A DNA stretch of 64,000 bases, taken from contig NW_023998414.1 of the NCBI RefSeq assembly GCF_014805625.2, positions 29,215,584 through 29,279,583 of the forward strand. The letters run 5' to 3'. Position numbers and translations under genes: made by a program. The notes below the pieces were generated by a model. It had not been told where the DNA came from, ran no database searches, and saw nothing but the letters and a program-made list of their open reading frames with translations. Positions 11,095 through 24,439 of the stretch are shown piece by piece (position 1 is the stretch's first letter; each line of letters opens with the position of its first letter). The stretch is from Glossina fuscipes. Its lineage: Eukaryota; Arthropoda; Insecta; Diptera; Glossinidae.

Positions 11095-13064
11095 ATGCTA
11101 AAGAGCTTGATGCCGGCAAAATGGCCAACTATTCGTTTGTTTCCTGTACGTATGTCGACGACGCAAAAGGTATGTGTTCTTCTTAATGCAGAATCCAAAT
11201 TCTAGAATAATTTTTTATTAACATGTTAGGTTGTCCTCATGTCTATAGCAGCTGGAGTAACTTTGCTGGGTGTTATGTCTCGATATTTACGAAGACGGAA
11301 GCCGCCTCGTCCCCCTCGCCGGCCGCGGAAGTATACAGGAAGGCGTACACGTAACAGCATGCGCAGCCCAAATGATTTGATATCTATAGCCGGTTCAAAA
11401 GCTTCCGCACGTTCTGGCAGTCCTGTAGGCTCTACCGTAGCTTATTCACAATCAGATCGCCTGTCTGTAGCTAGTGGCTCCATTGGACCGGGAGCTTTAA
11501 CATCGGTCATACCGAGTCAAGGCGGGGTTAACGCCTCTCAGTTAACCGCTCAACAATTAGGTGTTATGGGCATGGAAGCCTTAGATACTGTTATAAATTT
11601 CTGGGAAGATGCGTTGGCATCGCATTACTCACCCGGCGGCGTACCGGCTTTACTTACAACCGCGGAGGAGTCTGAATTCTGCCGGGAAATACAAAATCTT
11701 TTAGATATGGCGTACACACTTCAAGAACAGAGTGAATTATTATTTCTTGACCAGCGCTCCGTATTATTTCGCGAAGAGCCAAGTATTGAGGAAATCATAG
11801 AAGAAAGCAACATAGGTATTACAGAAAGTCTAAACGAAGAAGATAAGCAATCACGCCGTTCGGTGTCCATTAGCCGAACGGCTTCGGATCCGAATTTCGA
11901 TTCGGCTGAAAGTTTTGCTTCTGCTCTAGATCAAGTGGCGGACTTGAGAGAATTCGATGGTTTTGCTGACACCGAATATGATGAGTATCCACTATACCAA
12001 ACAGCTATAATACATCACGAGGAAACGCCCATACCTTATCGCACCGCCCATACAGAATTAGTTCATTGCGCTAATGAAACCGAATACTTAGCTAAATTGC
12101 ATTGTGTACGTTTAGCGTTTCAGTATCTATTTAAAGTGAGTAATAAAATTATTCGACGATTTTGGAAATGTTGGACTTTCAGGACGTGAACATTTATCTT
12201 CATTACATTAATTCACTTCACGTTCGGTTAGTCTGATATTTGAAATGAACTGTATATAGTAATTTGTTCAATTACGTTCAATATTTTTCAAATTAGATAA
12301 TATGTTAGCTAAATGTCTATACATTACAGGATCCTGCCATTGGTCAATTGGTCATCGATACAGGTCGTCAAATACTTACTGATCTTTTGTGTCTGGGCGA
12401 TAAAGATACAAAAGAATTCTTGGTGGGTTACGAAGATATGATTAATTACATACAAGATTCCAACAATTGGGATGACATACAAAAAGAACTTGAACAGCGG
12501 AATGTCAAAGTGATGACATTTTACGATATATGCTTGGATTTTATTATATTGGATTCGTTTCGTGATCTAGATGCACCGCCAGCCAGTGTTATAGCAGTAG
12601 TGCAAAATCGTTTTTTATCGAATGGCTTTAAAGAAACGGTACGTTTCCCATACAATTTGGCAAAATGGTTGGCAAAGTCGCATTTCGATAACGATATACT
12701 CATTAATTTTCTTCTTTTTCTTTATATCCCTGACATGTGCATTTGCATTTCAAAGGCTTTGACAACAGCTGTTTGGTCAGTTTTAAAGGCCAAAAAGCGC
12801 ATGCTTAAATATCCCGAGGGCTTTATGTCACATTTTTATGTTATATCCGAGCAATTATCTCCATTGATGGCGTGGGGTTTCTTTGGGCCCGATGAAAACC
12901 TTAAAGATATTTGCCATTATTTTAGAGATCAATTATTGGGCTTTTTGGCAGACATTTTTAATTTTCAAAAAAGTCGTTACACGACACTCGAAGAATTTTC
13001 ACAAGATATTTTAGAGCATATGAAAACTAGAGTTAATAATATTAGTGTTAAATTTAGTCAATAG
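11095..13064 (+). CDS. Miga: Mitoguardin (mitochondrial outer-membrane protein)
   Basis: Mitoguardins (FAM73 family) sit in the mitochondrial outer membrane, promote mitochondrial fusion through mitoPLD and tether mitochondria to the ER. Four exons: 11095-11169, 11230-12135, 12330-12638 and 12756-13064, giving 532 aa. A single N-terminal membrane segment (about residues 26-45, VVLMSIAAGVTLLGVMSRYL) is followed by a very basic Arg/Pro stretch, a family-typical arrangement. The VMGMEALDTVINFWEDAL block and the C-terminal GFMSHFYVISEQLSPLMAWGF block are diagnostic. An acidic-preceded ESFASALD stretch could be the phospho-FFAT motif that binds VAP at the ER (inference). The third intron (12639-12755) is 117 nt, a multiple of three and free of stops; skipping it restores the family sequence FKET-ALTTAVWSVLKAKKRML, so I treat it as an intron. 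Confidence 0.95.
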
Positions 13065-13128
13065 AGGACGAACGAAAAACAAAAACAATCACAACAACAA
13101 CAACAGCCGCATAACAAGAAACAAAAAA

Positions 13129-13134
13129 AATAAA
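13129..13134 (+). terminator. Poly(A) signal of Miga
   Basis: AATAAA lies 65 nt after the Miga stop codon. Further AATAAA-like hexamers occur to about 13.7 kb, so alternative ends are possible. Confidence 0.6.
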
Positions 13135-14600
13135 TATATACTTGCGATTATAATTATAATCGTTTACTTTTATTAAGATAAACAACATTGTCGAAACAAA
13201 GTTCGCAACTGTTAATAGCAATTTCAATTTTATTAAAATTTTGTAAATTTTCTTATGCAGTTACGTTATGAATTGTTTATTAATTATTAAAGCATGTGTT
13301 TGCAAAATACATAATTAAGTTGAAAAAATGCTTCCTAAGTGTTACGTAAGAGAAGAAAAGCATTTAATTATAAGCCATAAAATAACAAATTTTCAATAAT
13401 CAATGAGTACTATTCTCTTGCTTGTTTTTGTTGATTGACTAACTAACTATGCCCTTCAAATATATGATTTTATTTTTCTAATTTTTTGATTTATTATATT
13501 TTCAGCGGTTTATTATTTAACTTTTGTTCTTATTCCTATTAGCTTCTAAGCGAGAGCGTTCCGGGAGCTATTGAGGTCTTTTAATAGAATTTTTATTGTA
13601 AAGAAAAAAAAAAAAAAAAAAACAAAATGCCAATCAAAAAAAAAAACAAAAGAAAACTTCATAATAAAAAATATAAATCTTAAATAATTAATAAATAAAA
13701 GAGAGAAATACTTTGATATCAAAATTTATTACAATCAATTTTTATGCAAATATTTTAAAGTAGATGTGGAATTACGATCGTTCTTGCCTTCAAATTGTTG
13801 TCTGTATTTAATTTTTACATTTTTAATTTTTTAGTATTTGCACTTACCCGGTGTGGCTTACGAAGACACTTTTATAACAGTAATAAGCTTACCGATATTA
13901 GAACAATATAAATGTACGTATATTTTGTCTTTTCTCATAACGCAGGTCCTCACTGTCAATATTAGCAAGTGTAAGAATTCTATTGCTAATTATATCTAAG
14001 GGAATGTTGTATTTGGAAAGGACCTAAATACAATCAGTTTACCCTTTGATCATCACTATAAAGTTAATCCGCCATTTCGAGCAAATTGCAAAAATTTTGT
14101 TGAATATGGCGATCAATACCACTCATATACTAGGATCTCTTATTTGCCTACGATCAATGTTCTCTACTGGTTGCAAGTTACAATTTAGTGTCTCTATATA
14201 ATGAGAGCGTTTTTATGTGGTCCAGGTTCATTTTTTTTTTCCATTGAAGGTTGGGTGGAATGAATTTTGGGTTAATGTTACACTTGTTTTCAAACTTGCA
14301 ACGGTAAACTAAAACGCAAACGTACAGAATTATATCGACTTAAGATCCTCTGTCGATCAACAACATATGTATAAATATATATTTGAAATTAAAGGACTCA
14401 TCTTTGGTTTGGATAATCATGCTTCGGGGTAAGGTATAAAAATTTTAATTGTTTTTTTTAGAGAAGAGCGCCAGCAAAAAAAAAATAAATAAATTATATT
14501 CGTTTGAGATCGAAGCCGTAAGTAAGTAAGCCGTTACTCATTACATAATTGGAAAAAGTAAAAAACGTACATTTGCGTAAAAATAGATGAAAATACCCTA

Positions 14601-14644
<44 letters not shown>

Positions 14645-14654
14645 NNNNNNNNNN

Positions 14655-14704
<50 letters not shown>

Positions 14705-16374
14705 CTGTCCTTGCTCTCGTATACAGGTAACATAATGTTTAAAAATACGCATATAATTGATCTGGGGCTAGTTCAGGTTGCTCTTTACCGAGTATATCTA
14801 TCACGTTCAATAGGGAACATAGAGTAAAATGTCGTTTATAAATGCATTTATTCGATGGTATTGATGGACATATAATGGCCACTTAAACCTTAGGAAACAT
14901 GGAATTAATGAACCAGTTTTTGGGCGGGACAGAAAGTGGAAATGTATGATTACTAGAAACTACTTAATAAGTATTAATATGAAAATTATAAAGCTCAACT
15001 TAGATTTTAAAAACAAGCAGAAGAAGAAATTAGACGATTTACATATAACAAGCATATATATTTAAATCAACTAATTGCACTCTTTAGGAAATTTGAGTTT
15101 TCTCACCATTTTGTGTTTTTGATTTTCAAATTTTATGTTTCTATTGTTTCCATACTTATTTTTCTTACTCTTCTTTGCAACATTTTGTGATATGCACATA
15201 TATCGATAATATCATAAAAGTATTCGCTTGTAAATGCTACGGACGTGAAGACTACCTCGATACGAAAAACAAGTGTAACGTATCGTGCGCTAACGCGATA
15301 ACGAGAACACGAGTGCATAGCGTGCACAACACACGTACCTTTCAATGCATTACGCAACTAACCCGACGAACCTAAGTTCGAGGAAAAAGAAGAGGCATGC
15401 ATTGCCTACAGCATTACCAACGTGTCCTGAATGGGTTAGGCAACGGTGAAACAACTTGTATCCGATTTTGAAAATCGGCTTAATTGCCTTAGTTGCTGTT
15501 GGTAAAGGTTCATTTCAGATTGACTCACCAAACAAAAACAGGGATGGCATATTCCGTTTTATTGTTGGAGGTTAATAGACGGCCTGCATCGTGGAACCTT
15601 TCGCTTTCGATTATCGTAGTATTGGCATGTGGATACGTTAGGCATCATCATCATCACCTCTTATAATTCTGAACACGCTGCCTTCGAGCTACACCTCGGC
15701 TAATTCGAAACTCAGAAATGCGATGTAATACACACAGGGAGATCAGATCTATTGTGAGTCCTTTCGCAGGTCCTTTTCAATTCCCCAACTTGTGTATTTT
15801 AAAGGTACGCGACATTTTTTTTTTTTGTTTTTTTTGAACTAATGTCAAATTTTCATATTACCAAAGCAATAAAGGAACTACTGGCTTTATTGCAGATAAT
15901 AGTTTGCAAGGACATTTGGATAGTTTGCAGACTTTTGTGGATTCGTCTCCTACTTTCTAATTAGTTAATAAGCTTGAATAAATTGAAACACGAAAATTCA
16001 ATTCAAAGAAACTAAAAACCGATAGGATTCCCCTATGAAAAACATCTGCAACGTCGATTGTATAAAGGTAGGGACTCTTTTTTTCCCCGTCAGCGTATAA
16101 ACCTTTCTCACAACGAAACAAATTTTAAAGATTCAACCAAGACTAGATGTTATTCACCTTTGGGCGAATTAAGGGATATTTACGCGTAGGCGCGAAAACT
16201 TTTAAGCATGTGATGTGTGAGTCCTGACTAAAAATACACCAATGCCAATTGGTGGCGAACAAACAGATATAGATACATAAGTTTTCTAGTAAACAGGTCT
16301 ATTCTGATCTTTCGATTAAGAGAAAAGAAAACAAATGTTAAAACACATACTATTCTTGAGGAAACCGTTGGCGG
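13135..16374. other. Intergenic region with CT microsatellite and a gap
   Basis: No supported gene. It holds a long (CT)n tract broken by ten Ns (about 14602-14701). The CG-richer part at 15.2-15.8 kb is unremarkable in all frames. Confidence 0.55.
14602..14701. repeat. (CT)n microsatellite containing an assembly gap
   Basis: An uninterrupted CT dinucleotide array lies on both sides of ten Ns at 14645-14654. The N run is a placeholder, so the true array length is unknown. Minus-strand Arg-Glu open frames here are artefacts of the repeat. Confidence 0.95.
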
Positions 16375-17148
16375 TCATTTTTTAAATTTTACTTTCAACT
16401 TCTGAAAACCAATTATCAAACATGGCTCTATTGCTAACTCAAATACAACCCAAAGGGTTAGAAATTTAATTAGCACTAGCCAGACATCGGCTAATGTTAA
16501 ACTGAATACTTCGCATATCGCAATATCAATAAATTGTTGATCTTCGTAAATATCATGTTCCCAAGTACCGTAAACTTTTCTTACATCAAATCCACGCATT
16601 CTTCTAATTGTATCGTTCGAGAAATCCTTCGGGAATATTTCAGATCGATACTCTTTCCCAAACTTGATGCATTTCTCGATAACGATATGACGTACATTCC
16701 AGAAAAGCACAATACTCTGGAATATAGATAGATAGGTAAATGCAAATAAATGATTAGATAGACCTTGAATATCGGAATACCCTGCAAGAACTTACAAAAA
16801 TACGTACATGCAGCCTTATGTAAGAATAGTTGGACTGATACAGCCAAGTACCCAAAGCAAAAATAAAAAGAACTGTTGTGGCCATCATATTGGCGACTTG
16901 GCATTCGAAAATTAACACGTCCATCGGGAAGCGCAATATGCCGCCGCACAATTGAGATAATCGATGAAAACGATACTTGAATGCAAATGCGAGAAAGTCA
17001 GATGTGCTTAAATAAAATGATAAAAAAATTTTATTTTAAACTTTACCGCCAAATACAGCATTCCTATGGCCACAAGTTCACGTAGCGATATCAAAAATTT
17101 GAAAAGCCTGAATGCAATACGTAACCCCCTTTTTCTCTTCGAATCCAT
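16375..17148 (-). CDS. Multi-pass membrane protein, family member A
   Basis: I do not recognise a named gene. Three exons on the minus strand: 17148-17047 (34 aa), 16975-16808 (56 aa) and 16716-16375 (113 aa), all phase 0, giving 203 aa. The exon layout and hydrophobic profile match the two genes at 17428 and 21096: a basic start (MDSKRKRG), a first hydrophobic segment, then a second (ANMMATTVLFIFALGTWL), a third (SIVLFWNVRHIVI), a long acidic loop (YGTWEHDIYEDQQFID), and a last segment (LADVWLVLIKFLTLWVVFEL). FECQ at the start of the second helix corresponds to FEHQ in the paralogs. It is the most diverged member and has a longer loop between helices 3 and 4. Function unknown; four helices are predicted by eye only. 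Confidence 0.78.
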
Positions 17149-17427
17149 AATAATTACTGTAAGCTTTTCCTTTTATTTGATTCAATAAATTTCATTTTAT
17201 TTTTATTTTAAAATTTATTTATTTATTTTTTATTTTTTTTTCTGATCTTTATAACTAATTCAAACACAATAATAATAAATTCACTTATATGTTCACACAA
17301 CTATTGCACACATATTAAAATAACAAAAACGTCAAACATTAACAAAAAAAAAAAGTAAAAAAAAAAAATATATATATGATAAGTAAGTAAACTAATGATA
17401 ATTGGGGAAAATTGAAAAAGCACTTTA

Positions 17428-18581
17428 TCATTGACGATTTCGTGTTGCTATTGCTTGTACGGCCCGAGCATAGACCATATACGCGTTTGTAACAATTATA
17501 GAACCGCTGAATACTAATATGAGATGCAGGATTTTGTTACTTAAAGCCATTTTTTGATCTTCATCGTCAAAAATGTTATGGTCACACCAACCGCAGATTC
17601 GATATGAATACTTGGAGTAATATTTGTTTCGGGAGGTGAAGAGCAAATAAAGTAAAACGGAATAAATAAAAACGTGCTGTTGAAAATGATAGTGAACAAA
17701 ATGATACATATATGTTATCTACGCTTTGACTCCATCCATAAGTAGAGTGTATACATGTATATACATATATATATATACGTTTTTATATACATATTTGCAT
17801 ATTTAATGATAAATACTTACAAAGAGTCGTAAAAAGGTACGTGCAATTTCATTTTTAGGCGTTAGAAAGAAAGAGGCCACGCCCATATAAAAACTGATGA
17901 AAGATAGGCACGCACTGAACACCTGATGTTCGAAAATTTCCATTTCATACATAACGGGGAAGAAGTCAAGTAAAAAATAATTCCAAAGCGCAAGTCCCTG
18001 TAATATAGTAAAGCAAATGAATTGGGAACATGAACCCAATATGAATGAATGAATCGATTTATTTCCAAAGACCCAAAATTTAGAATGGCTCGTCTACCTT
18101 AGCTTAGTTTAGCTTAACTTAGTTTGCCTCGACCGAGCCTATGTCCAATGAGGACTATAAACGATATAATTCATTCTAAACAATGTTCGTTATACATCCT
18201 CGCTTCAAGGTATATCTTTGTACTAGCGCTTCATCTAACAAAAAAAAAAAATTCTCATATATAGACCGAAATAAAACGCAGTACATAAGTGCGCTTAAGA
18301 TCAGGTCAGATCCAATTCTTTTTTTCTTTTTTCTTTTTTTTTTTTTTTGCGGCGTAGATGGCGTGCGCGCACACACTATACTCATTGCCTATTCACGGAC
18401 GGATGTGCCTTTTTGTTTTGTTACGATGGAATTTTCGTACATTTTCTTCCTCTTTGTTCGCAAGAGGCAAACTTTTCACTTTCTTGTCACAGTTGCATGT
18501 AAGGTAACATATACTTACGCCGATAGCAAGCATAAAGAATCCTAAGCAATCTTTTCGAGTGAGGCACTTTGACAGTATCAT
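17428..18581 (-). CDS. Four-helix membrane protein, family member B
   Basis: Unnamed gene of 162 aa in three minus-strand exons: 18581-18519 (21 aa), 17997-17821 (59 aa) and 17676-17428 (82 aa), all phase 0. It is plainly paralogous to the gene at 21096: both share RKxCLGxxM at the N-terminus, FEHQxxSAC, FISFYMGxASFFLTPKNExARTxLR in exon 2, and SRNxYY plus a DDEDxxMAL acidic segment in exon 3, with identical intron positions. The hydrophobic segments lie at about residues 12-28, 48-68, 81-94 and 129-151. It lies 280 bp upstream of gene A in the same orientation, as a tandem duplicate would. I cannot assign a function; the loop pattern is compatible with a tetraspan membrane protein. Confidence 0.85.
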
Positions 18582-20869
18582 TCTTAACCGGGAAGCGAGA
18601 AAAGCGAAATTCAAAAAAAAAAAAACAAAAAAATCACTTAAACTTCCTTTCTTTTTTTTACAAATTTCTCTTGACACAATTTCGTTGTTGTTTTGACTTA
18701 TCCAAGTTAATCACATGAAACCGTATCAAATGTATGAGTACAAGATTATTAGATATAAGGGAAAGTTCCGTCCCCTTTATTAAATGTAATATTTTAATTA
18801 ATTTAAATTCATATACATTTAATTATAAATATTGTATCGTAAAAAGTATTGAGCCTATTATTTCCGATTCTTGTAATGTCCATCGATTTTCGATTGCAGC
18901 CTCGCACATATCGCAAGAAAATCCTTTAATGCATATCGCTTAGCTATTTCACCATAGAACACTGACAGATGTAGGCCCTTTACGAAGCGAGTTACAGCGA
19001 GTCGGAACGAGTGAGCATATCAAAATGATTTTCGAAAAATTTTTTTTTTTTTTTTTTGACTGATATCGATCAAATCAATTGTGATATGATGAGTAAGCAG
19101 ATTAGACTTAAAGTCAATATTAACCAGTTAATGGTTTCGTGAAACCTCTTGTAACGATCAGACATTTTGCGAAACCTTTCCTAATCACATCGCTTCGACT
19201 GCGACGCTACATAAAAGTATTAATTCTCTGATTATCAGTATTTTTTCGAATCCAGTATTGTAATACCCATCAACGAAGAACGATCTAAATGTACCCCAGA
19301 AATCAAAGCAAGCAAATTAAATGCATTCAAAAACGACACACAAATTTCTCCAAATACGATGATACATAAAAAAAAAAAGAAAAATGCGTCATACTAGCCA
19401 GGCTACGAATTAGTCAAAGATTGTTCAATACCCTGTATTATGGCTGAAGAAAAGCAACAGGATATGCCCTTAAGTTAAGGTCAACTATGAAAATTGATTT
19501 ACTGTTCAATTTCCTCAGGCATTGCGATATAGATTGAAATGTTTTTCTAAAAAAGCAAGATCTTGATGCATCTCTGCATCACTTTTGTAGCCATCACCAA
19601 AGATTAGGCGTGAAATGTTAAAAAGACGCAGAAGGAAATGTCAGAGGCAATATGGATCTGTGGATTAGTATCAAATTCCGGAACGATTTAAACATGTCCG
19701 TCTGTCCGTCTGTCCGTCTGTGTAATGTTTGCTGTAAAATGTTTCCTGGTCGACGCAGAAACCTTGGTTGGCATTGAAAAGAGGCATTGAAATCGGTCGA
19801 AGGACCCACGTGAACTGCAAACACCCCCCTTTTTGAAAGGGAATATAAAAATTGGTTTTTCGCTGCTACTACAGCCGAGATATTTATGAAAATTTGCATT
19901 TACATTCTGCGAGTGATGCTATAGCATCTGAAGGAAAATGATAAAAATTGACCACGCCCATCCAATACTATAGTGTAATAAAATTTAATTTTTCATTTCA
20001 ATATCTTTTAAATGCACAAAAGAACTCCATAAATGCACCTAAGAATGTCCGCGTGCCCATTCGTCCGTCTGCCCAACCGCGTAGTATCTGTGATAAACAT
20101 TCTATCGGTCACAAAAAATGAAGAAAAATTTGCTAAAAGAATTTAGAAGTGCCCTAAATATATAACGCCCATTTTTATTTTGAAAATAAAAAAAAATCCA
20201 CACCACCCACTCCATATTACAGAGCATGAAAATGTAGTTTTTATTTATTTATTTTTTTTTTGCCTTTTTACAATAACGATGATGGGTATAATGGATTCGG
20301 TCACGACCGAACATAATTTTCTTACTTCTTTTTCTGTTTTGCTTTATAACGAAATATACACTGAAAAGTTATACATCTCTCTTTAGTTAGACAATTTAAG
20401 ATTTCAGAAAACTTTCCTATAAATCGAATAACTAAGAAAATTTTACTTCTTTTAAAATTGATTACCGATATCCACCGCATTAAAGCAATAAGTAAAATGC
20501 CTATGAAAATAAGTAACTAATCGATAGTCCGCCCGCGTTACATTTGCACCATTTAGTTAGTATAGAAATTGGGCGTGGTAAGGGCATGTAGTCATGAATA
20601 TTTTTTACAACAGCTAACCGACAAACGAATAGATTGATCTACACGACGAACATACCGATATCAATTCAGAATTAAAGGCCGGTTAAAATATCGTTTGGTC
20701 TATATTAATAGCAAGAAAATATAGATTGACTCTGCTCTAAGAAAATACAGAATATTCCATAATTTATAATAGATTAAGAAGATTTCAAAAATTTGTTGTT
20801 AAATCCAATAACAATTTTTTTTTCTTATATAAAAAAAGTTTTTTAAAATATTTTTGCTATAAAAACGAC

Positions 20870-20904
<35 letters not shown>

Positions 20905-21095
20905 TACTTTTCCCATATATTGTATAATGGGATATAATTAATATGCCTTGCTTTTTACGATGACAATTCGGATTTCATATGTTTGTCGGATGATTAGTTT
21001 AGAAAAGTCGCTTGGCGGAGCTTTCGGTGAAGTAATTCTTTCATTTTCTTTTCTCTTTTTTTTTTTGAATATCTCGATCGCTAAACTTTATCGAG
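18582..21095. other. Intergenic region between family members B and C
   Basis: No gene. It holds a reverse-oriented copy of dispersed repeat family F1 (about 19620-20340), long A/T runs (about 20868-20905), and presumably the divergent promoters of the two paralogous membrane-protein genes on either side. Confidence 0.55.
19620..20340 (-). repeat. Dispersed repeat family F1, reverse copy
   Basis: The block CGATTTAAACATGTCCGTCT, with three CTGTCCGT units, is the reverse complement of the CGGACAGACGGGCATGCTTA core of the plus-strand copies at 26270 and 36540, and similarity extends on both sides (for example GTTTCCTGG and the later GGTAGAAAC-like part). A separate end-like segment near 20278-20330 carries the imperfect palindrome TTCGGTCACGACCGAA followed by TTTTCTTACTT. 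No coding capacity is left. Confidence 0.55.
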
Positions 21096-21761
21096 ATGCG
21101 TATTAAATGTTTTAGCCGTAAAGAATGCTTGGGCCTGCTTATGATCCTTATTGGGGTGAGTAGAATCAGTTCGAGCTTTCCGAGTCTGCCGAGTTGAATT
21201 TTACTAGAGAATTTTTGCAGGCCTTGGCTGTAAAGAATTACCTAACAGTTTCTTTCTTCGATCTTATGCATGAACTTGATATCTTCGAGCATCAATATGT
21301 TAGCGCATGTGTCGCCTTCATTAGTTTCTATATGGGTTTGGCCTCTTTCTTTTTAACACCCAAAAATGAGTTGGCTCGCACCTATTTACGTGCTTATGTA
21401 AGTATCTATGTGCATGTATAGATGTTTATTATAACGAATTTATTTTCAAAATTGTGAATTTTCCTTTTCTTTTCTCCTTTGGCTCTTTAAACAGCATGTA
21501 CTAGTTTATTCCGTTTTAATGTATTTCCTCTTTCAAAGTCGCAATACCTATTATATCCGATTCGAAGGCGATATCAATGATTTCTTTGATCATGAAATAT
21601 TAGATGACGAAGATTATCAAATGGCTTTGAATCTAACTCTTATACAACTTATTCTAATGTGTAGCGGTATGGTTATCGTTGTCCAAGCCTATATGATCTA
21701 TGCGCGTGTACTTAATACTTTAGCCAGAAGAGGGGCTCCAAACCAAGGCGGACCAGCATAA
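21096..21761 (+). CDS. Four-helix membrane protein, family member C
   Basis: Unnamed gene of 167 aa in three plus-strand exons: 21096-21155 (20 aa), 21221-21397 (59 aa) and 21495-21761 (88 aa), all phase 0. Exon 2 has the same length as in gene B, and the two proteins align along their whole length. Hydrophobic segments: CLGLLMILIGALAV, VSACVAFISFYMGLASFFL, VLVYSVLMYFLF and LIQLILMCSGMVIVVQAYMIYA. An acidic loop (DINDFFDHEILDDEDYQ) lies between helices 3 and 4. Compact introns of 65 and 97 nt suggest an ordinary expressed gene. It faces away from genes A and B. Family unknown to me; it could be a fly-specific tetraspan group. Confidence 0.87.
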
Positions 21762-22095
21762 TTCAATCAGTATAATTATCAAATAGTCTGCCATGTCTCT
21801 TTCAATGTTTTAATCTCACAAATATTTATTACTTAGAAATACAAATTTTGAGATTAAAGTAAAAGTAAAATTATAGAAAACGGCAGACACAATATGTGGA
21901 AACTATAATTAGGCGGAAATAGAAGACTTTCTTTCATTCATTCAACTCAAAATGCTTCCATTGTATACGTTGACATTTTAAATGCCACTAACGCTGCATC
22001 TATCATTCATAATATTTCCTAGAGTAGCCACTATGATGTGCAAATAAATTGATTCATTACAAGACGTAGTTTGATTTATTGACGGGATTTCTTAC

Positions 22096-22130
<35 letters not shown>

Positions 22131-24439
22131 GCTTTGTGGTATTTTTATTTCCACAGATTCACTTGAGAATTTACCGGATTACCGCCTAGTGATCCCTCGG
22201 GAGTTTACGTGAATCAATTTATGTAGTTACAAAGGAAGGAAAGAAAAAACCCAACATATACCAGTGGCCAGCCACGATAGTGGACAATTAGAGATAGCAA
22301 TGTAATGCGCGTACAACGAGACTTAATTAATCGGTGCTTCTGTGCTAATCTTTAATTAAAGGCAACCAGATAGATTTCCATAAGAGTAGAATCTTCCGGC
22401 GAGCTGAAAGTATCCTGAGAATTTACAAAACAAGGGTTTTCTTTCGGGTCAATAGTGTATAAGATCACGATGCACACGCACGCTGTTAGCTTAAGAAGCC
22501 AGTTGCGAATAGATAAGACAAGCGAGCGGACTGTTAAACTAAAAATTTAAAGGGATGCAATAAGAGTCTTTAGCTTACCTGTAGATCTGGCTGCTGCTGA
22601 ACAGCTAAAGGCAGATCACCGTTTTTTCGCTTTTACAGTTGTTGGCTGCCATGCTGTCATATGGATAACCATATGCTTACTTATACACCGAAAGGGTATT
22701 GTAGCCTTTAATTATTAAAGCATAGAGCATAGAGAGTTAGCTGAGAAAGCTTTTGGGTAACTTGAGTGTAATTTATAGGTGTGGTGCACTATATCACTTG
22801 GAGAATAATTACAAAAATGAATTTGAGAGTACCGACGTTGGTATTTAGTATATACATATATATGTTTATTATCGGTATAGGTGCGTAATTCATGGTGATT
22901 ATATGTACAAATTATATATATATATATATATATATATAATAATATATAATTATATTATATTATATTGTAGGTAAGAATATATCGGTGTAAATGTGTATCA
23001 CAGATCAAGTATGTAATGTATGGGGGAAGGTTAACATGTAACGTAATCGAAACGATACCGCTCTGGGTGCGGTAAATGTTGTGTGAAGGGTAAGGGAGTA
23101 ATTGCTTCCTTATATGTTCATATGAACCCATGCACATATATAAACTCCTTTCAATTGTTGCCATTTTCTCGATTGAAAGAAACAGATTGATGCTTATTAC
23201 GCTTACACAAATGAAAGAAATAATCGTCAATGGAGAGTAAAATGACTGAAAAATATCGTTGGACGGCTATCAGTTTTGCTCAAGTGACGCCCTGAAGGCT
23301 ACTAAAAAAAAAATTGGAAAAGAAAAGGGAAAGCATATATAGTTAGGCTTGAGATGGTTATTGACCAAATTGAAGTAGAACTGTGGCCACTTTACTTAAG
23401 CAAGATGTAATGCCATCGTGACAAAGCGTGACAAGGTGTGACTTTAGGCTTGCAGCCTTATTTAACCAAGTGAATATTTCGTTGGAAGAAAAGACTCCGT
23501 TTTCAAGTAAAAAATACCCTTTCAATTATTGTTAAGGCCGGGCGACTTCTAATTATCAGCGCCGTCCTATCGACAATTCACTTAATTAGTCTGTCTAACG
23601 ATAGGTCGTTTAAGTTGCCCGCAATGGGCTGAAACGAAATAAATCCAATAATTGATTATAGTTTTCATTTCAAAAATAATTTCATTAAATTTTTCTTCTT
23701 CTTTTTTTTTGTGTTTATTTTTTTTTATACTTAATATGAATAAATCTTTTTTAGCAAACGTCAATATGTAATTCTTTGGCCATACGCTACGTAGACCTGA
23801 TTTATATCTCATTATGCTATTTGAAGAGTAAAAATGTGAATTTTCATTTATAATTTGATTTCTTGTTTATTTTCTTAATAATCGTTTGGTAACAAAATAA
23901 TTTTCCGATTTATTTATTAAGATTTTAATTAAACGCAAATTTTTTCCATTTTCCTTTTTATAAAACAGAAGAATGAATGGAAGGGGAAGGAAAAAAAAAA
24001 AGTTGAAAATTTATTAAGAGTATGTAGCAAAAAAAGTTTCACATATTTATATTTAGAGATCTTATGGAAAATCGATTTGTAAAAAATGTTCCTTAAAAAA
24101 TAAAAACTTATTTGTGTTTGTGACTTAAATTTGTTTCATTCAATAAAACGGTGGCAGACTGTATTAAATTCATATAAAATGCTCGAACTCTTTTCCACAT
24201 TTTATTTTATTTTTTACAAAAATTTTTCGGTTTCAATTGAACCTACATATGTATATATACATATACATATATATACATATAAATATGTGTGGGTAGTTTC
24301 GCTTATTTTAAGATAAATAAATTAAAAATGTTTAAACAAACAATACTTATATACATATAAAGATGTATTATATATGTATGCATGTATGCATGTATATAAA
24401 TAAGCGATTGAATTTAAATAAATTGTAAAATAGATGAAT
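21762..24439. other. Intergenic region, no gene seen
   Basis: It holds (TA)n arrays near 22101-22127 and 22914-22937 and otherwise AT-rich unique sequence. A short segment at 22575-22690 read on the minus strand ends in a good donor (ATCTACAG then GTAAGC), but it has no partner that I can support. Confidence 0.5.

Noticed and set aside
14494..14752. Minus-strand Arg-Glu repeat ORFs
   Set aside because: They are translations of the CT microsatellite and run through Ns; no coding signal outside the repeat.
22575..22690. Possible minus-strand non-coding exon with a good donor
   Set aside because: No acceptor partner or neighbouring gene could be linked to it.
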